Of a stretch of 64,000 bases of DNA, positions 45,060 through 55,785 are shown piece by piece (position 1 is the stretch's first letter; every line of letters begins with the position of its first letter). The notes beneath the pieces were generated by a model. The model did not search any database and was not told the DNA's origin. It worked only from the letters and a program-made list of their open reading frames with translations. Source of the DNA: Ridgeia piscesae (taxonomy: Eukaryota > Annelida > Polychaeta > Sabellida > Siboglinidae); assembly GCA_025642075.2 (NCBI GenBank), contig JAODUO010000560.1, positions 1 to 64,000 of the forward strand, read 5' to 3'. A program made the position numbers and the translations under genes.

Positions 45060-45780
45060 CTGGTGGTTGGACGTGAGTTCGCTGATTTTAAAAGTTTAGT
45101 GGCAGCTGTTGCGCAATTTGAAAATAGTAACTTTGTACACTTTTATAAAAGAGATAGACAGAGTTAGTGCTCATGGCACCTTCATCTATGGGTTTATCAA
45201 TGTTATTATCTGTGTGTTCAGAACATGGGATATACACATTCCAAACTTTTTGCTAAATGGTGAAACATTGCCAAGGGTTAGTAAGTATAAATATCTTGGG
45301 CATATTATCACAGAAGATCTATGCAACAATGATTACAAGATAATTTATACTCATGGTAATGCCTTGATCCAAAAGTTTTACCTGTGTACAGAATCTGTAA
45401 AATGTACTATTTAAATCCTACTGTACTTCATTATATACATGCCAGCTATGGTGTTGCTATAGAACAGAGTCAATGAGAAAACTGTGTGTAATATACAATA
45501 ATGTGTTTAGATTTTTATGCAATGTACCTCGAGATTGTAGTGCGAGTTATATGTTTGTGTCACTCTTCTTAGTATTAGCATTATTATTATCTTGTTATTA
45601 ATTAAATTATTATGTACATCATGTACTATTAGAGGTAGAAATTATTATGTAATTTTAAAGGGCGTCCAGTTGCTTCAACTAGTTTAGTTATTTTTGCAGG
45701 GCGTCCTGGCATTCATTATTAACATATATTCTGTGTCTGTTGTATTATGTTACATATAAGCCAAATAAAAGTTCAAGATA
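45060..45780 (+). mobile_element. LINE 3' fragment
   Basis: Open pieces give IPNFLLNGETLPRVSKYKYL, GHIITEDL, GNALIQKFYLCTESVKCT, and in a later frame CNVPRDCSASYMFVS, the C-terminal region downstream of RT in a LINE ORF2. It differs from LINE-A, LINE-C and the endonuclease/RT LINE. Tail near 45,770 has AATAAAAGTTCAAG. Strongly 5'-truncated. Confidence 0.75.
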
Positions 45781-46322
45781 GTAAGACAGTCGAGGAAGAT
45801 GTCCTACTGCAAGAACAAATTATTGATTTCTATATATTGCGTGCATAGTTTTTTGCATAACAGCAAAAACATGTGTTGTTTTGGTGACTGTTTTATATGC
45901 CATATTTGTATAAAAAGGGGAAGTTGACAAGTAAAATCAAACAAGGCTACAAACTTTGGCATGGCTCACATCTGTACCAAAGTGTTGTGTGAGTGATATA
46001 ATACTGGCTCACCAGTTGAACACATGAATCAAAACTGGCTGTATTTTACAATTTAAACATACTTTCTTAGACTGTTTGATGCAAACATAATTTTATGACT
46101 TAAAAGGTCAAATGTTGGCAAAACACCATGGTTATATTATAGGCTAATATACGTTCATGAATAGGTAGAAGTACCCGCATATTCCAGGTTGTATCTAACG
46201 ATCTTTCATCTGTCCAATCATACAATATAGGCTCGATGTCGGGCTATTTGCTTGTATGTATCTGGCCAAATAGCACATACACAAACATGGGCCGTTTGCC
46301 CGTATCAATCTCGACTATTTGT

Positions 46323-46372
<50 letters not shown>

Positions 46373-46865
46373 TATTAATATGTATTTGTAATTTTGTACA
46401 TACTCGCCAGAACAATGGAGCACCTAATTATCATCCATACTTTTATAAGTGGGTTGAGATCAGTGTGAATCGGTGTGACAACATAGCCACTGTAAATGTC
46501 CCCCACCTTTTCCGATCAGAAAAGATGTTGGCTTATAGCTTGACTAATTACTCCCCTCCCTTAAAAGCCCCAGATAGGGTTAGTAGCTAAAATGAAAAAC
46601 TCACAAATCACAATATGAAGTTTGGACTACCCAGTGATAAATTAACTAGATAAGTTGCTTGGTTGGTAGCAGGTTGATCTGAGTCCAGTAAATATTCATC
46701 ATACAGGACTCTGTTAGTGTACATCTTCGTTTTGATATATTAATAAGCACTAGCCATGAAGCACATTGTAGGAGGGCGTAGGCTACCAGTTTTATTTTAT
46801 ACAGGCAGGGCAATGATGTCTCTGCACTACGAATAGGGACGCCTGCTAAAATGTGTACCAAACGG
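45781..46865. other. Intronic spacer with (TA)n
   Basis: (TA)n at 46,326-46,367; the rest has no recognised gene or repeat. Open frames here are short and lack motifs. Confidence 0.5.
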
Positions 46866-46983
46866 GCGGACCACATTGACAAGGGTTCAATGAATCTTTG
46901 TTCTGTCTTTACACGCATTGCTGTTTGCACACACACATGCATTTCTAACCATTGCAGTTGCATTGTTGTATTATATTAACATT

Positions 46984-47999
46984 CGTTTTCGTACAGATGG
47001 CAGTCTGTTCAACCTAAGACGTTTGCTAGCCCACACGAAGACCAAGGAGAAACTGGTCAGGGAGCTTTTGTTCGCTGATGATGCTGCCCTTGTTGCTCAT
47101 ACTGAGTCGGCCATGCAGCGAGTAACAGCTTGTTTCGCAGAAGCTGCTCAGCCCTTCGGACTTTAAGTAAGTCTGAAGAAGACGTTCTCCATCAGCCCAC
47201 ACCACAAGAAGAGTACCACCCGCCCAGCATCTTCATAGAACAGTCGGAACTGAAAGCAGTCCACCAGTTCAGCTACTTAGTATGCGTTATCACATCTGAT
47301 GGCAAAATGGACAAGAGGCTAGCCCAGGCAAACAGCGCCTCTGGTAAACTGTACAAACGTGTATGGAACAATAAAAACCTAAAGAAAGACGCAAAAATCA
47401 GTGTCTACAAAGCTGTTGTTCTCACCACTCTTGTATGGTTCTGAGTCCAGGGTCATCTATCGTTGCCATCTGCGTCTCATCGAGCGTTATCATCTGTGCT
47501 GCCTACGTACCATCCTAAACATACATTGGAGTGACTTCATCACCAACATCAAGGTACTTGAAATGGCTAAGGTTACCAGCATAGAGGTCATGCTCCTCAA
47601 AATATGGCTTCACTGGGCAGGACATGTCTCCAGGATGGAAGACCATCGCATACAAAAAATCATACGGTATGGAGAATTGTCCACTGGCCATCGCAACAAA
47701 TGGGCACCTCAGAAAAGATATAGAGACACTTTGAAAAGGTCCCTTGCCACTTGCAACATCGATTACCACCAGTGGACAATACAAGCAGTCAGTCGACCGA
47801 ACTGGCGACACAGTCTACCAGGCTACTGCTTCCTTTGAAGTCAAACGAAGGGCCAATATGGAAGAGAAAAGGAGAAGGCAAAAAAACACGAACCCTTCTG
47901 AAATAAACACTGGACAGATCATGACGTGCAGCCGCTGTAGAAAGCCTTGCCTATCTTGGATTGGTTTCGTCAGCCATCAGCGTGACTGCACCAGATGAG
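46984..47999 (+). pseudogene. LINE-D RT end and C-terminal zinc finger
   Basis: Begins in RT ([14 protein letters not shown]) with the catalytic [20 protein letters not shown] intact. It continues across three frameshifts: SELKAVHQFSYLVCVITSDG, LLYGSES, LHWAGHVSRMEDHRIQKIIR, and finally TCSRCRKPCLSWIGFVSHQR-DC, a C-terminal zinc-finger-like motif typical of this LINE group. Stop at 47,997. Non-functional. Confidence 0.87.
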
Positions 48000-48057
48000 G
48001 ACTTCCTCGTTCCTGTATCTTTGTTTTGATTTTGAAGCAGAGTCATGATGATGATGG
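46984..48057 (+). mobile_element. LINE-D, flanked by a 10-bp target duplication
   Basis: Flanked by TATTAACATT at 46,974-46,983 and 48,058-48,067. The uninterrupted sequence is preserved in the opposite arm of the host element (about 48,700), which confirms the boundaries. The 3' end carries (ATG)n (CATGATGATGATGG). Same type as the 19.2-22.3 kb LINE but 5'-truncated within RT. Confidence 0.93.
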
Positions 48058-48914
48058 TATTAACATTTCTAAATGCGATATATTCATTGTGTAATTTGCT
48101 TGTTGAATGTAATAATAAATCAATAGTTTATTACTGTAAAAAGAATACATAGTAGCGCCACGTAGTCAATTTTTAATGTTTGATGCAACCACTCGCTTAA
48201 CGGTACATGTTTTCACGAGACACTATCATTTGTTGTTTAATACTGGCTGTATTGATATAATTACCATACAGCCAGGTGAACTGTTGGATAGCTTTGTTAG
48301 TGAGTATATTAGTAGTTTAAATGTGATTTAAACATTCTAATTAAAGGTAACAAAAACAAGGCATTACCTCAAATTGGTTTTCATGTATTCACAAAGACTA
48401 ACTTTGTATGAAACAGTTATACAACATTCAACAAATAAATACAAATACATTTCTAGTATAAATTCAGTTGTAAACCGTCTATTGCGATTCCCATGGAAAG
48501 CTGAAATTTAATTAGCTAGATGATCACATTTAATTAGCTACGTGATCAGCATTAAACAACAAGTGATAGTATCCCGTGAAAACATGTACCGTTAAGCGAG
48601 TGGTTGCATCAAACATTACAAATTGACTACGTGGCGCTACTAAGTATTTTTTTTCAGTAATAAACTAATGATTTATTAATACATTCAACATGCAAATTAA
48701 TGTTAATATAATACAACAATAAATGACACTGCAGTGGTTAGGAATGCATGTGTGTGCAAACAGCAATGTGTATAAAGACAAAAAAAGATTCCTTGAACCC
48801 TTCTGAATGTGGTCCACTGTTCGGGGTCTGCAATTTAGCAAAAGTCAGAGCTCACACACGCTACCATCAGGCAGATCCTATCAGAGCATGCTTACAATGA
48901 TAGCTTTTGTGTCG

Positions 48915-49587
48915 AAACGAGCAGCAATAAATTAGTGTACGTTATTCTGATGTAATACAAACACTAGTCATCACAGGGAAAAATATCTATCTTACGGTTC
49001 CACAAGAATCAAATTTTGCTAAACAAATTGAAGTCAGATGTTTTGTTTTGGCTGAGCTTCGGGTTTGATAATCCAAACATGGATACATACGATAACAATA
49101 TATATTATATTTAACTTCAGAAAGAAATGTTGAGTAATCCATTAATACCACTAGTATGCCACTGTATGAAAGAGGAGTTGTAAATTTAATTTGTTATTGC
49201 CATAGCTAAATTAGTAGATGCATTTGAAATTTTTAATCCAGGACAAAACCCCAGTGGACAAAACCCCAACTGATTTTAGATGTGGACTCACTGGACTGTA
49301 GGATGTAAGAGCACAGATGAAAGCAATTTCTTGCAAGTGTTATAATTACATTAGCATTGTCTGTTACTCTAAGCTGTTAGCTGTGCAAACAATTTAGTGT
49401 TTCAGTGAGAAACAAATCAAAACAGTTTACTAATAAAGCCAAGTTGTTCAGCTGAATAGTGTTTTTCATGCAGCTTTGTTCCAGAGGCTTATTATGAGTC
49501 ATTGTTTATGTACATAAAAATGTATGAGACAACAACACATTGTAAATAGCATAGCAGATTGTTTGTAATAAATTCAACGTGAAATTG

Positions 49588-49658
<71 letters not shown>

Positions 49659-50250
49659 GTACGCATGCATGCATGCATGCATACATACATACAATAATCC
49701 ATGCATGTATGCATGCCACCATGCATGCATGTATACATAGAGAAAGTCTGGATACCCACATCTAAAATCAATGGTTGCGGTTTTGTCCATTGGGGTTTTG
49801 TCCACATTTGTAATAAGTGGTTGGGGTTTTTGTCCTTTGGGGTTTTCTCCGTTAGGGTTTTAGGTGTTATTAGGAGTGTTTGCTTTTACAATCGGAAGGA
49901 TACCGTTTCGAACCTGACACAGAATCATTGATATTTTATACACTTTTTTCTCACAAATAACAATTATAAACCAAATCATTTTAAAACAACAAGTGAAGTA
50001 CTGCTTGTGTTTTTTATTTTTGTAGTAATTATTTATTTACGACAAAAAATCTGCAATCGATACAATTACACTGAAAATGAGCTGAAGCTCAGCCAGGCCT
50101 CTGTGAAATATCCAACTTCAATTTTTCAACAAAATTTGATTTGTATAGAATCGTAAGATAAAAATATATGTTCCCTGTGATAATCAGTGTTTGTAGTATA
50201 TCGGAATATCGTGCTGTGATTCATTCTTGCACTTGTTTCAACCCAAAAGT
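48915..50250. mobile_element. Inverted-repeat element around a (TG)n tract
   Basis: Arms about 48,930-49,080 and 50,060-50,235 are inverse copies (ACAAACACTAGTCATCACAG, AATCAAATTTTGYTRAAMAA, GGCTGAGCTTC). A further inner inverse pair, with GGACAAAACCCC repeats and GATTTTAGATGTGG, lies at 49,240-49,285 and 49,755-49,815. No ORF with motifs. A non-autonomous DNA transposon or foldback element is the likely origin. Confidence 0.72.
49590..49735. repeat. (TG)n followed by GCAT/CATA tetranucleotide repeats
   Basis: (TG)n at 49,590-49,657, then GCATGCATGCATGCATACAT words to 49,735. Alternating purine-pyrimidine DNA that could adopt Z-form. The open frames over it (poly His-Thr) are artefacts. Confidence 0.95.
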
Positions 50251-50559
50251 TATCCTTGTAAACATGCTCAGAATTAAAAAGGGGGCCACCTGGTGCCAGC
50301 AACTGACATCACAAATCGCGGCAGAAATATGCATCTCCTAAATGCTGCATATGGAGGCCAGTGCATATACGACAACCTACAGGACACATGCCATGTATTT
50401 TGATTTAATTGACTTTCTCAACATGTCTAATTGGAACATTGTCTGTAATACAGAACTGTACAAATATAAACCATTTACTAAAACATTGTTGTGATGTTAT
50501 TAAATGATTGCTTAGTTAATTAGTTTATGCATACATGTTACTTCTTTTTTCTGAAATTA

Positions 50560-51237
50560 ATAAAATAAATAGGAACTATTTCGATTTTTGTTTCGATCGA
50601 ACCCGATCGAATCTCTGTACGAAACCAAACTATGGAAATGGAGATTTGAGTGGAATACGCTTTAGTCTTCACGCGAACGCGACTTAGGGGCAAGATTGAC
50701 CTTCATCCTGTCGAGTTGTTTACGTTTAGGAATAGCGAGTTTAGGCACAAACATGATTATTATATGCCACAAACACGGCAAATTAAGCAGACAAAGACAG
50801 CATCGACGCATGATTGGGAAAGAATATGGAACTAAGCAGTGAATAGCATGACTTCGGAACAGTGACAGTCACAGTGCCCTTTGCAAGCTACGGACACCGT
50901 GGGCCAGCGAACTGTCACTGACTGCACAGTCTACAGTCCACATGCAGCGTTCGCACAGATGTCTTCCAGATAGGTTAGTAATTACGAATTGCTCAGCTAT
51001 AATCACGTATTATATTTTTAGGCGTATGAGTATACGTCATTGATATTCCTGTTGTTTTTATTAAATTTATGTTATTGTTTACCTTCAACCTTAGCGCTTA
51101 TTCAGTCAATGCCACCGTACGACAAAATACCAAGATATGGCTATGCTACGAGTATGACTACACCAGGCATAGACTATGGCCTATATTTAGATGACTACGA
51201 CATGTCAGTGATTTATTATAATACTGTAACTATGTAA
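50560..51237 (+). CDS. Candidate small gene or alternative exon with Tyr-rich peptide
   Basis: An exon-like segment starts at 51,095 after a good acceptor (TTGTTTACCTTCAACCTTAG) and is open in phase 1 to a TAA at 51,235. It contains MPPYDKIPRYGYATS and DYGLYLDDYDMS, then IYYNTVTM; ten tyrosines in 47 residues, one in an I-x-Y-x-x-V (ITIM-like) setting. Upstream, 50,640-50,978 is GC-richer and ends at a possible donor (AGATAG|GTTAGT). In that splice form the first in-frame ATG is in the second exon (MPPY...). The phase also suits the signal exon at 44,459. No family recognised; could be non-coding. Confidence 0.3.
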
Positions 51238-52446
51238 TGTTTATGTCACATATGGTATGTAGCAGGTTAATACCCTAAGGCTAAGATTAACTAGGCTTAA
51301 TTAGCGTAATAGTAGCTAGGTATATACTGTAAATGCATTATAAGTGATCCGTAACAGTTGTACTTAGGCCTTCATTATACTTATTCATAATGACAATATT
51401 ATAATATTATAGTTATAATAATAATTTAATACATTAAGCAATGATGATAATTTAATACATAACAATAGGTACATACATATTATTTTAATTTATTAGTAAC
51501 ATTAATGTAATAATATAACAAGACATTGCTTGCATTTGTAAGCCTGGGAGGTGATTGTTCATAACATTGCAAGTTTTTCCAAGTACATTAAAATTCAAAT
51601 GTGTCATATTTTCAGAACTTGAGGTATCATCACCATAGGGCATGCGGAAAAGCTCATCACCTCAGGTAAATGAGTGTTGTAATATACATTAATTTACTGT
51701 GGCCCTGTGGATGTGCCTCCTACATTGTAGGAATTTGGTATGCCTGCAAACTTTGCAACTTCACTCAATGGTGCTAATTACTGATGAAGACACTTAACAA
51801 CAGGCTTCCCCCTGCCCTGCAGTGACCACAATGCCCTGCAGTGACCACAATGTTTGTTTGCTCAGAGCCAGAGGATGGATTAGCACCTAACAGTGACCAT
51901 AGGTCAATATCCCCTTTTGTTCTTTAGTCAGGCTTCAATCTGGCACCAGGCTATTCTGGTTTCCTGGCTGACTTTGAAATTGAGCCTTCCTCACAACATC
52001 CTAGCAATGATTAGCAGTGTCTCTTCTGAGGGCAACATAGGCATGTTATTATGGACCTCCTGGCTTAACATACTAACAATATATTTTGGCCTTTACCTCT
52101 TTCAGTCAGTTGTCACTGTGATGCAGTTAGCAATTACTCCCTAGCACTGGTCTAGCTTCTAAAATTACAAAGCCAGATGTTAGGGGATGCTTATCTCCTG
52201 CAGTGCTTCCCAGGGACTGTCACAATATAACTTGTACTTTGTATTAAGCAGGAGGGTGAGGAGATATGGCTTCTCTGGGAAGAGGAGGTATTAATTAGGG
52301 AAATCTGACTGAATATTTATTTAACTGAAATGCTCAACAGTAATAGAAAATGAATATCTCGATTATTATTACATTTATTAGATTACTTCTAATATTGCCA
52401 TTTTGATCTAACATATTTGCTTGCAACTGTTCATATAAAAAATATG
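51238..52446. other. Intronic spacer
   Basis: No supported gene. A tandem duplication CCCTGCAGTGACCACAATG occurs twice at 51,814-51,852. The 51,890-52,150 stretch is GC-richer and open in one frame without ATG or motif; it may be an old dispersed repeat. Confidence 0.4.
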
Positions 52447-52575
52447 TAATCGTGAGAAGTAATCGTGAGAACGATTACTTTGGTAATGTACTCGAGTACG
52501 AGTACGATTACTTTGCTTCGTACTCAAGTACGAGTACTCAAAAAGTACTCATACTCGAGTACGATTACTCCATCT
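52447..52575. repeat. Pseudo-palindromic TACTCGAGTACGAGTAC repeat
   Basis: Words GTACTCGAGTACGAGTACG, CGTACTCAAGTACGAGTACT and CATACTCGAGTACGATTACT overlap in both orientations, with AATCGTGAGAA repeats before them. This resembles the subterminal part of hAT-type MITEs but no terminal repeats are identified. Confidence 0.7.
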
Positions 52576-53276
52576 CTGCTAATTAGTTCAAAAACATGAA
52601 TCCCATTCATTAGGCTTTCAAATTATGCCTTTCACAGAGAATACATTAGCTTTAGCAGACATGTGCTTAGTGATACATGTCATGGGAAAATTGTTCAATA
52701 TTCTGAAAGAATTGTCGTACGAAAACATATTTCTGGAAATTTACTTTTGCAAAGAGTTCACCCATAACACACACACAATTGTTACAGAAACATGCTGTAA
52801 ATAGATATCATATACATACTATGTACATATAATAACATTATGTACAACACTTTGACCATGTTAGATATTGTGCTTTAGAAATAATAAATATATTAAATAA
52901 AGTAACTAGATTATACTTCGGTAGATATTATAAAAAATTATTTAATGTTATGTATCTTTACACCTAAAAAGTGGCTAAACTAGTCACGGTCCTTGCCATG
53001 TGGCTGAGAGTTACATGTGCAATTGCTATGTTTACTCAATTATATGAAGAGTACGGGCTAGAGATAAACAATTAGTATTTTCACATATTAATTTCAGTGT
53101 GGCGGAATGTTTCCCACATTAGTAGAAATGTTCAATATAACATGTGGCCATGCAAATTTTATAACTTGAATAAAACAATTTATTACCATGGTACTGACTT
53201 TGGCTAAGTGTGTTGTCACATATATAATATCATACATGTCAGAGCCATGTTAATTGTCACTTTGTTTCTTGTATAG
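52576..53276. other. Intronic spacer
   Basis: AT-rich, with no recognised gene or repeat family. Confidence 0.4.
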
Positions 53277-53645
53277 GCAGATGCGGATGTACAGTAAAAT
53301 GCCAGGAAGCTGGTATGCAGTATCATCAAAGAGAGTGAACTCACACAATGTCATCGATATCCAAGCTAATTCACTAAAGAATGTCGAACCTGTCTAACAG
53401 TGTCGAGAGAGTTTGACCAAAGGCTTATGCCACGTTTGACAGACCATGGCATCCACCGTTCCATCACCAACTGCAAAGCTAGTCAAGCGTCACCATATTT
53501 GCATGTCAAGCACTCTGCATTGGTCTCTAGTCAGTTAGGGTATATGACCAGCGGGCATGGAAGCCAGTGTACACACCACCAGTACTGCCGAGTCTGTCAT
53601 GATGCAACACACAGTACAACTGGGATCACTTCACTTGGTTGATAT
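53277..53645 (+). other. Possible exon, unknown
   Basis: After an acceptor (TTTGTTTCTTGTATAG) one frame is open for ~40 codons to a TAA at 53,396 (MRMYSKMPGSWYAVSSKRVN, then VIDIQANSLKNVEPV). A second frame, without ATG, is open from 53,400 to 53,642. The block is GC-richer than its flanks. It could be a terminal exon with 3' UTR or an old repeat; there is no homologous motif to decide. Confidence 0.22.
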
Positions 53646-55285
53646 TCAAATACTTGACATTTAATATGCAGCATCTTGCACAGCTCATGGTTGTATAATC
53701 TTGTCCACAAATACAACTGTCCTGTATAGCATATTAACTTGTTGAACTAGTGGTAGTAAGCATTAGCATGTATTGTAGCATGTAGGAAAAGCATGTATTC
53801 AATTTCAGTAAACAAAAACATGCATCATGGTAGTGGAGTTGGGAGTAAATAATGATGACATGTAATAACTATTACATGGTGTACACATTAATTTTTGTCA
53901 AACATGAATATGTGAGGTTGTCTGGTCAAAGCAAATGTTAGAAATGACAAAATAAGGTTATTGTGATGCCAACAGCACATTCCGTCAGAAAATATTAAAG
54001 TATTCATAATATGTATGTCTACCTTCTTCAACAATGTATTATTGATTGTTTTAGTCATCGCTGCAGAATTTCCCCTGCTATATGATGAGTGAGGTGGACC
54101 ACCTCAATCTTTTTCTAAGCCAATTTGCTCCAAATATGCCAGGATGGCCACTTCATAGGAATTTCTTGCTATAAACATTTTTACACTTGTAGCTGTGCAT
54201 TTGTGTCCTGTCCTCTCTATTTCCCAGGGAATAAGTTAAAACATCCTTCCGAATGCACCATTTTGAAGGTAATTAAAAAAATTGATCTACGTAGCCGTGC
54301 TAACATAGTGTATGTGCATTAATGTCTGTGTTGACACACTGGGTATAATATGCATTATACAAGACTAACAAGAGCAAAAGTCATTCTAGTTTTCCATGTT
54401 CAATATAATATGTTAATGAAGACAATGTGTATTTAAATGGACATATTAAAATATTTTGATAATTTATACGTTGTTTATTGTTAAAATGTTTAAATTACCT
54501 GGATTGCTCAGATGTGAGCCTCCCGCAGACTACGTATACTCCCAGCATCTAAGAGCCATCTGCCATACACTGCCTTAATCTTATCCCCTCCTCAGCCTTG
54601 TCTCACTTTTGCATTGTAGTGTGGCCTGTAATTTGAATATATTATGCATTCATATGCTGCTGTGATGAAAATGTTGATAAATATTTGAAAACAGCTGGCA
54701 CATGTGAGTTGAAAGGTACCAGGTACATAGACTACAGCCAGGCATCATTGACTACAATGGAAACAAATGGAAGAATGTTTTATGTAATTCTTGCATGATA
54801 TAATAGTGTACACCTATTGTATTAACATGTTAATCAATCATCGCTGTCATAAAAATCTAAATTATTTTGTATACAATTTAATGGAAATAACAACATTCAG
54901 TAATAGTACTGAACTGTGAGTCGCAAAACACTGTTTTAATAATTGTGAGATTAATGTAATTCTCCGTTTGACGTTCTGTTATCGAGATAACGGATGCTCC
55001 CCCTAAAAATACAACGATTCTTGTCCGACCAACAAGAGCCTACTACCAGTCCTCCATGTCAACTTTATTGATCATTTCTTCCCTCCCGTCATCTATTCTC
55101 TATGGATATGTACTTTCGCAATTACTAAGTTTATTAACAAGATCCTGTGTAATCAAATACAATACCAGTACATATCAACACAGGTTGTGTCTGTCTGAGT
55201 GATGCCAAGCGATATTGATGGTGACTGTAAACTCAAACTGGCTTTCCTTGTCAGTGACACTGTCAGACTTATAATTATTATAATC
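53646..55285. other. Intronic spacer
   Basis: AT-rich. One micro-exon-like segment (54,225-54,265) has a strong polypyrimidine acceptor and AAG|GTAATT donor, but is too short to interpret. Nothing else recognised. Confidence 0.4.
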
Positions 55286-55510
55286 TTACAAGTTAGAGAA
55301 TCCGCGTCGAGTAGACATTCACAAGAGTGAAATAGCCCCCGACTATTCGCTCTTGTTGCTAACTCCATTAATGCACTTAATGCGAACCTTCATAGAAGAA
55401 TCACTTTGCCTTTGGAATCTTAGTCATGACGCACAAAAGCACGTGCGATTTGTTATTGTGCCGCAGTAGGTCGATCTCGCATAAAGCACGTGACCCAAAA
55501 AGCAAAGGAC
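55286..55510 (-). promoter_or_regulatory. Candidate promoter and first exon on the minus strand
   Basis: A GC-richer patch with two CACGTG E-boxes (55,441 and 55,488) and CACGTGAC/TGACGCAC words lies above an ATG at 55,368. The minus-strand frame (MELATRANSRGLFHSCECLL ...) stays open 27 codons to a donor-like T|GTAAGA near 55,285. If real, it starts a gene transcribed opposite to the Ig gene, inside its intron. No further exon recognised. Confidence 0.22.
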
Positions 55511-55785
55511 GTTGGCAGCTGCTGATTGTTTCGCCAGTTATACCTGGTGTAACGGCGATTCTTTTTTACGATAACAAAATGACAAGTACGCATTAAAAAA
55601 ATTTACTGACTGTGCATACTAGTTAAACTATTAACACATTACACATCTGGTCATAAAAAACCGGTTTGGCGATTAGCAAACGAGTGGAGGGAGCAGCTTT
55701 AACAACTGTATGCGTACCCCAGCCCAGGTAGGTGCCAATTGGTGTATAACCGGAAGTTAATTATACTTATTTGTTGCAGTATATA
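55511..55785. other. Intronic spacer
   Basis: No feature recognised before the Tc1-like element. Confidence 0.35.

Larger units (their letters stand above)
46866..48840. mobile_element. Inverted-repeat element interrupted by LINE-D
   Basis: The left arm is 46,866-46,983 plus 48,058-48,250; the right arm is 48,546-48,840, its inverse. Shared words are GGACCACATTSAGAAGGGTT, TTTACACRCATTGCTGTTTG, GTAGCGCCACGTAGTCAATT and CAACCACTCGCTTAACGGTA. A ~295-bp centre separates the arms. With the LINE removed, the element is about 0.9 kb. It has no coding capacity, so it is presumably a non-autonomous DNA transposon. Confidence 0.8.

Noticed and set aside
51040..51237. 65-residue ORF that looks like a secreted peptide with a perfect signal sequence
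   Set aside because: Its first codon is TTG and there is no in-frame ATG before the upstream stop. The hydrophobic part is the pyrimidine-rich tract of a splice acceptor read as protein. Only the part after 51,095 is kept as an exon candidate.
53400..53642. 80-codon ORF with several Cys and His, as a zinc-finger protein
   Set aside because: It starts with GTG, not ATG, lacks a regular Cys/His spacing, and lies in a different frame from the acceptor-supported segment before it.
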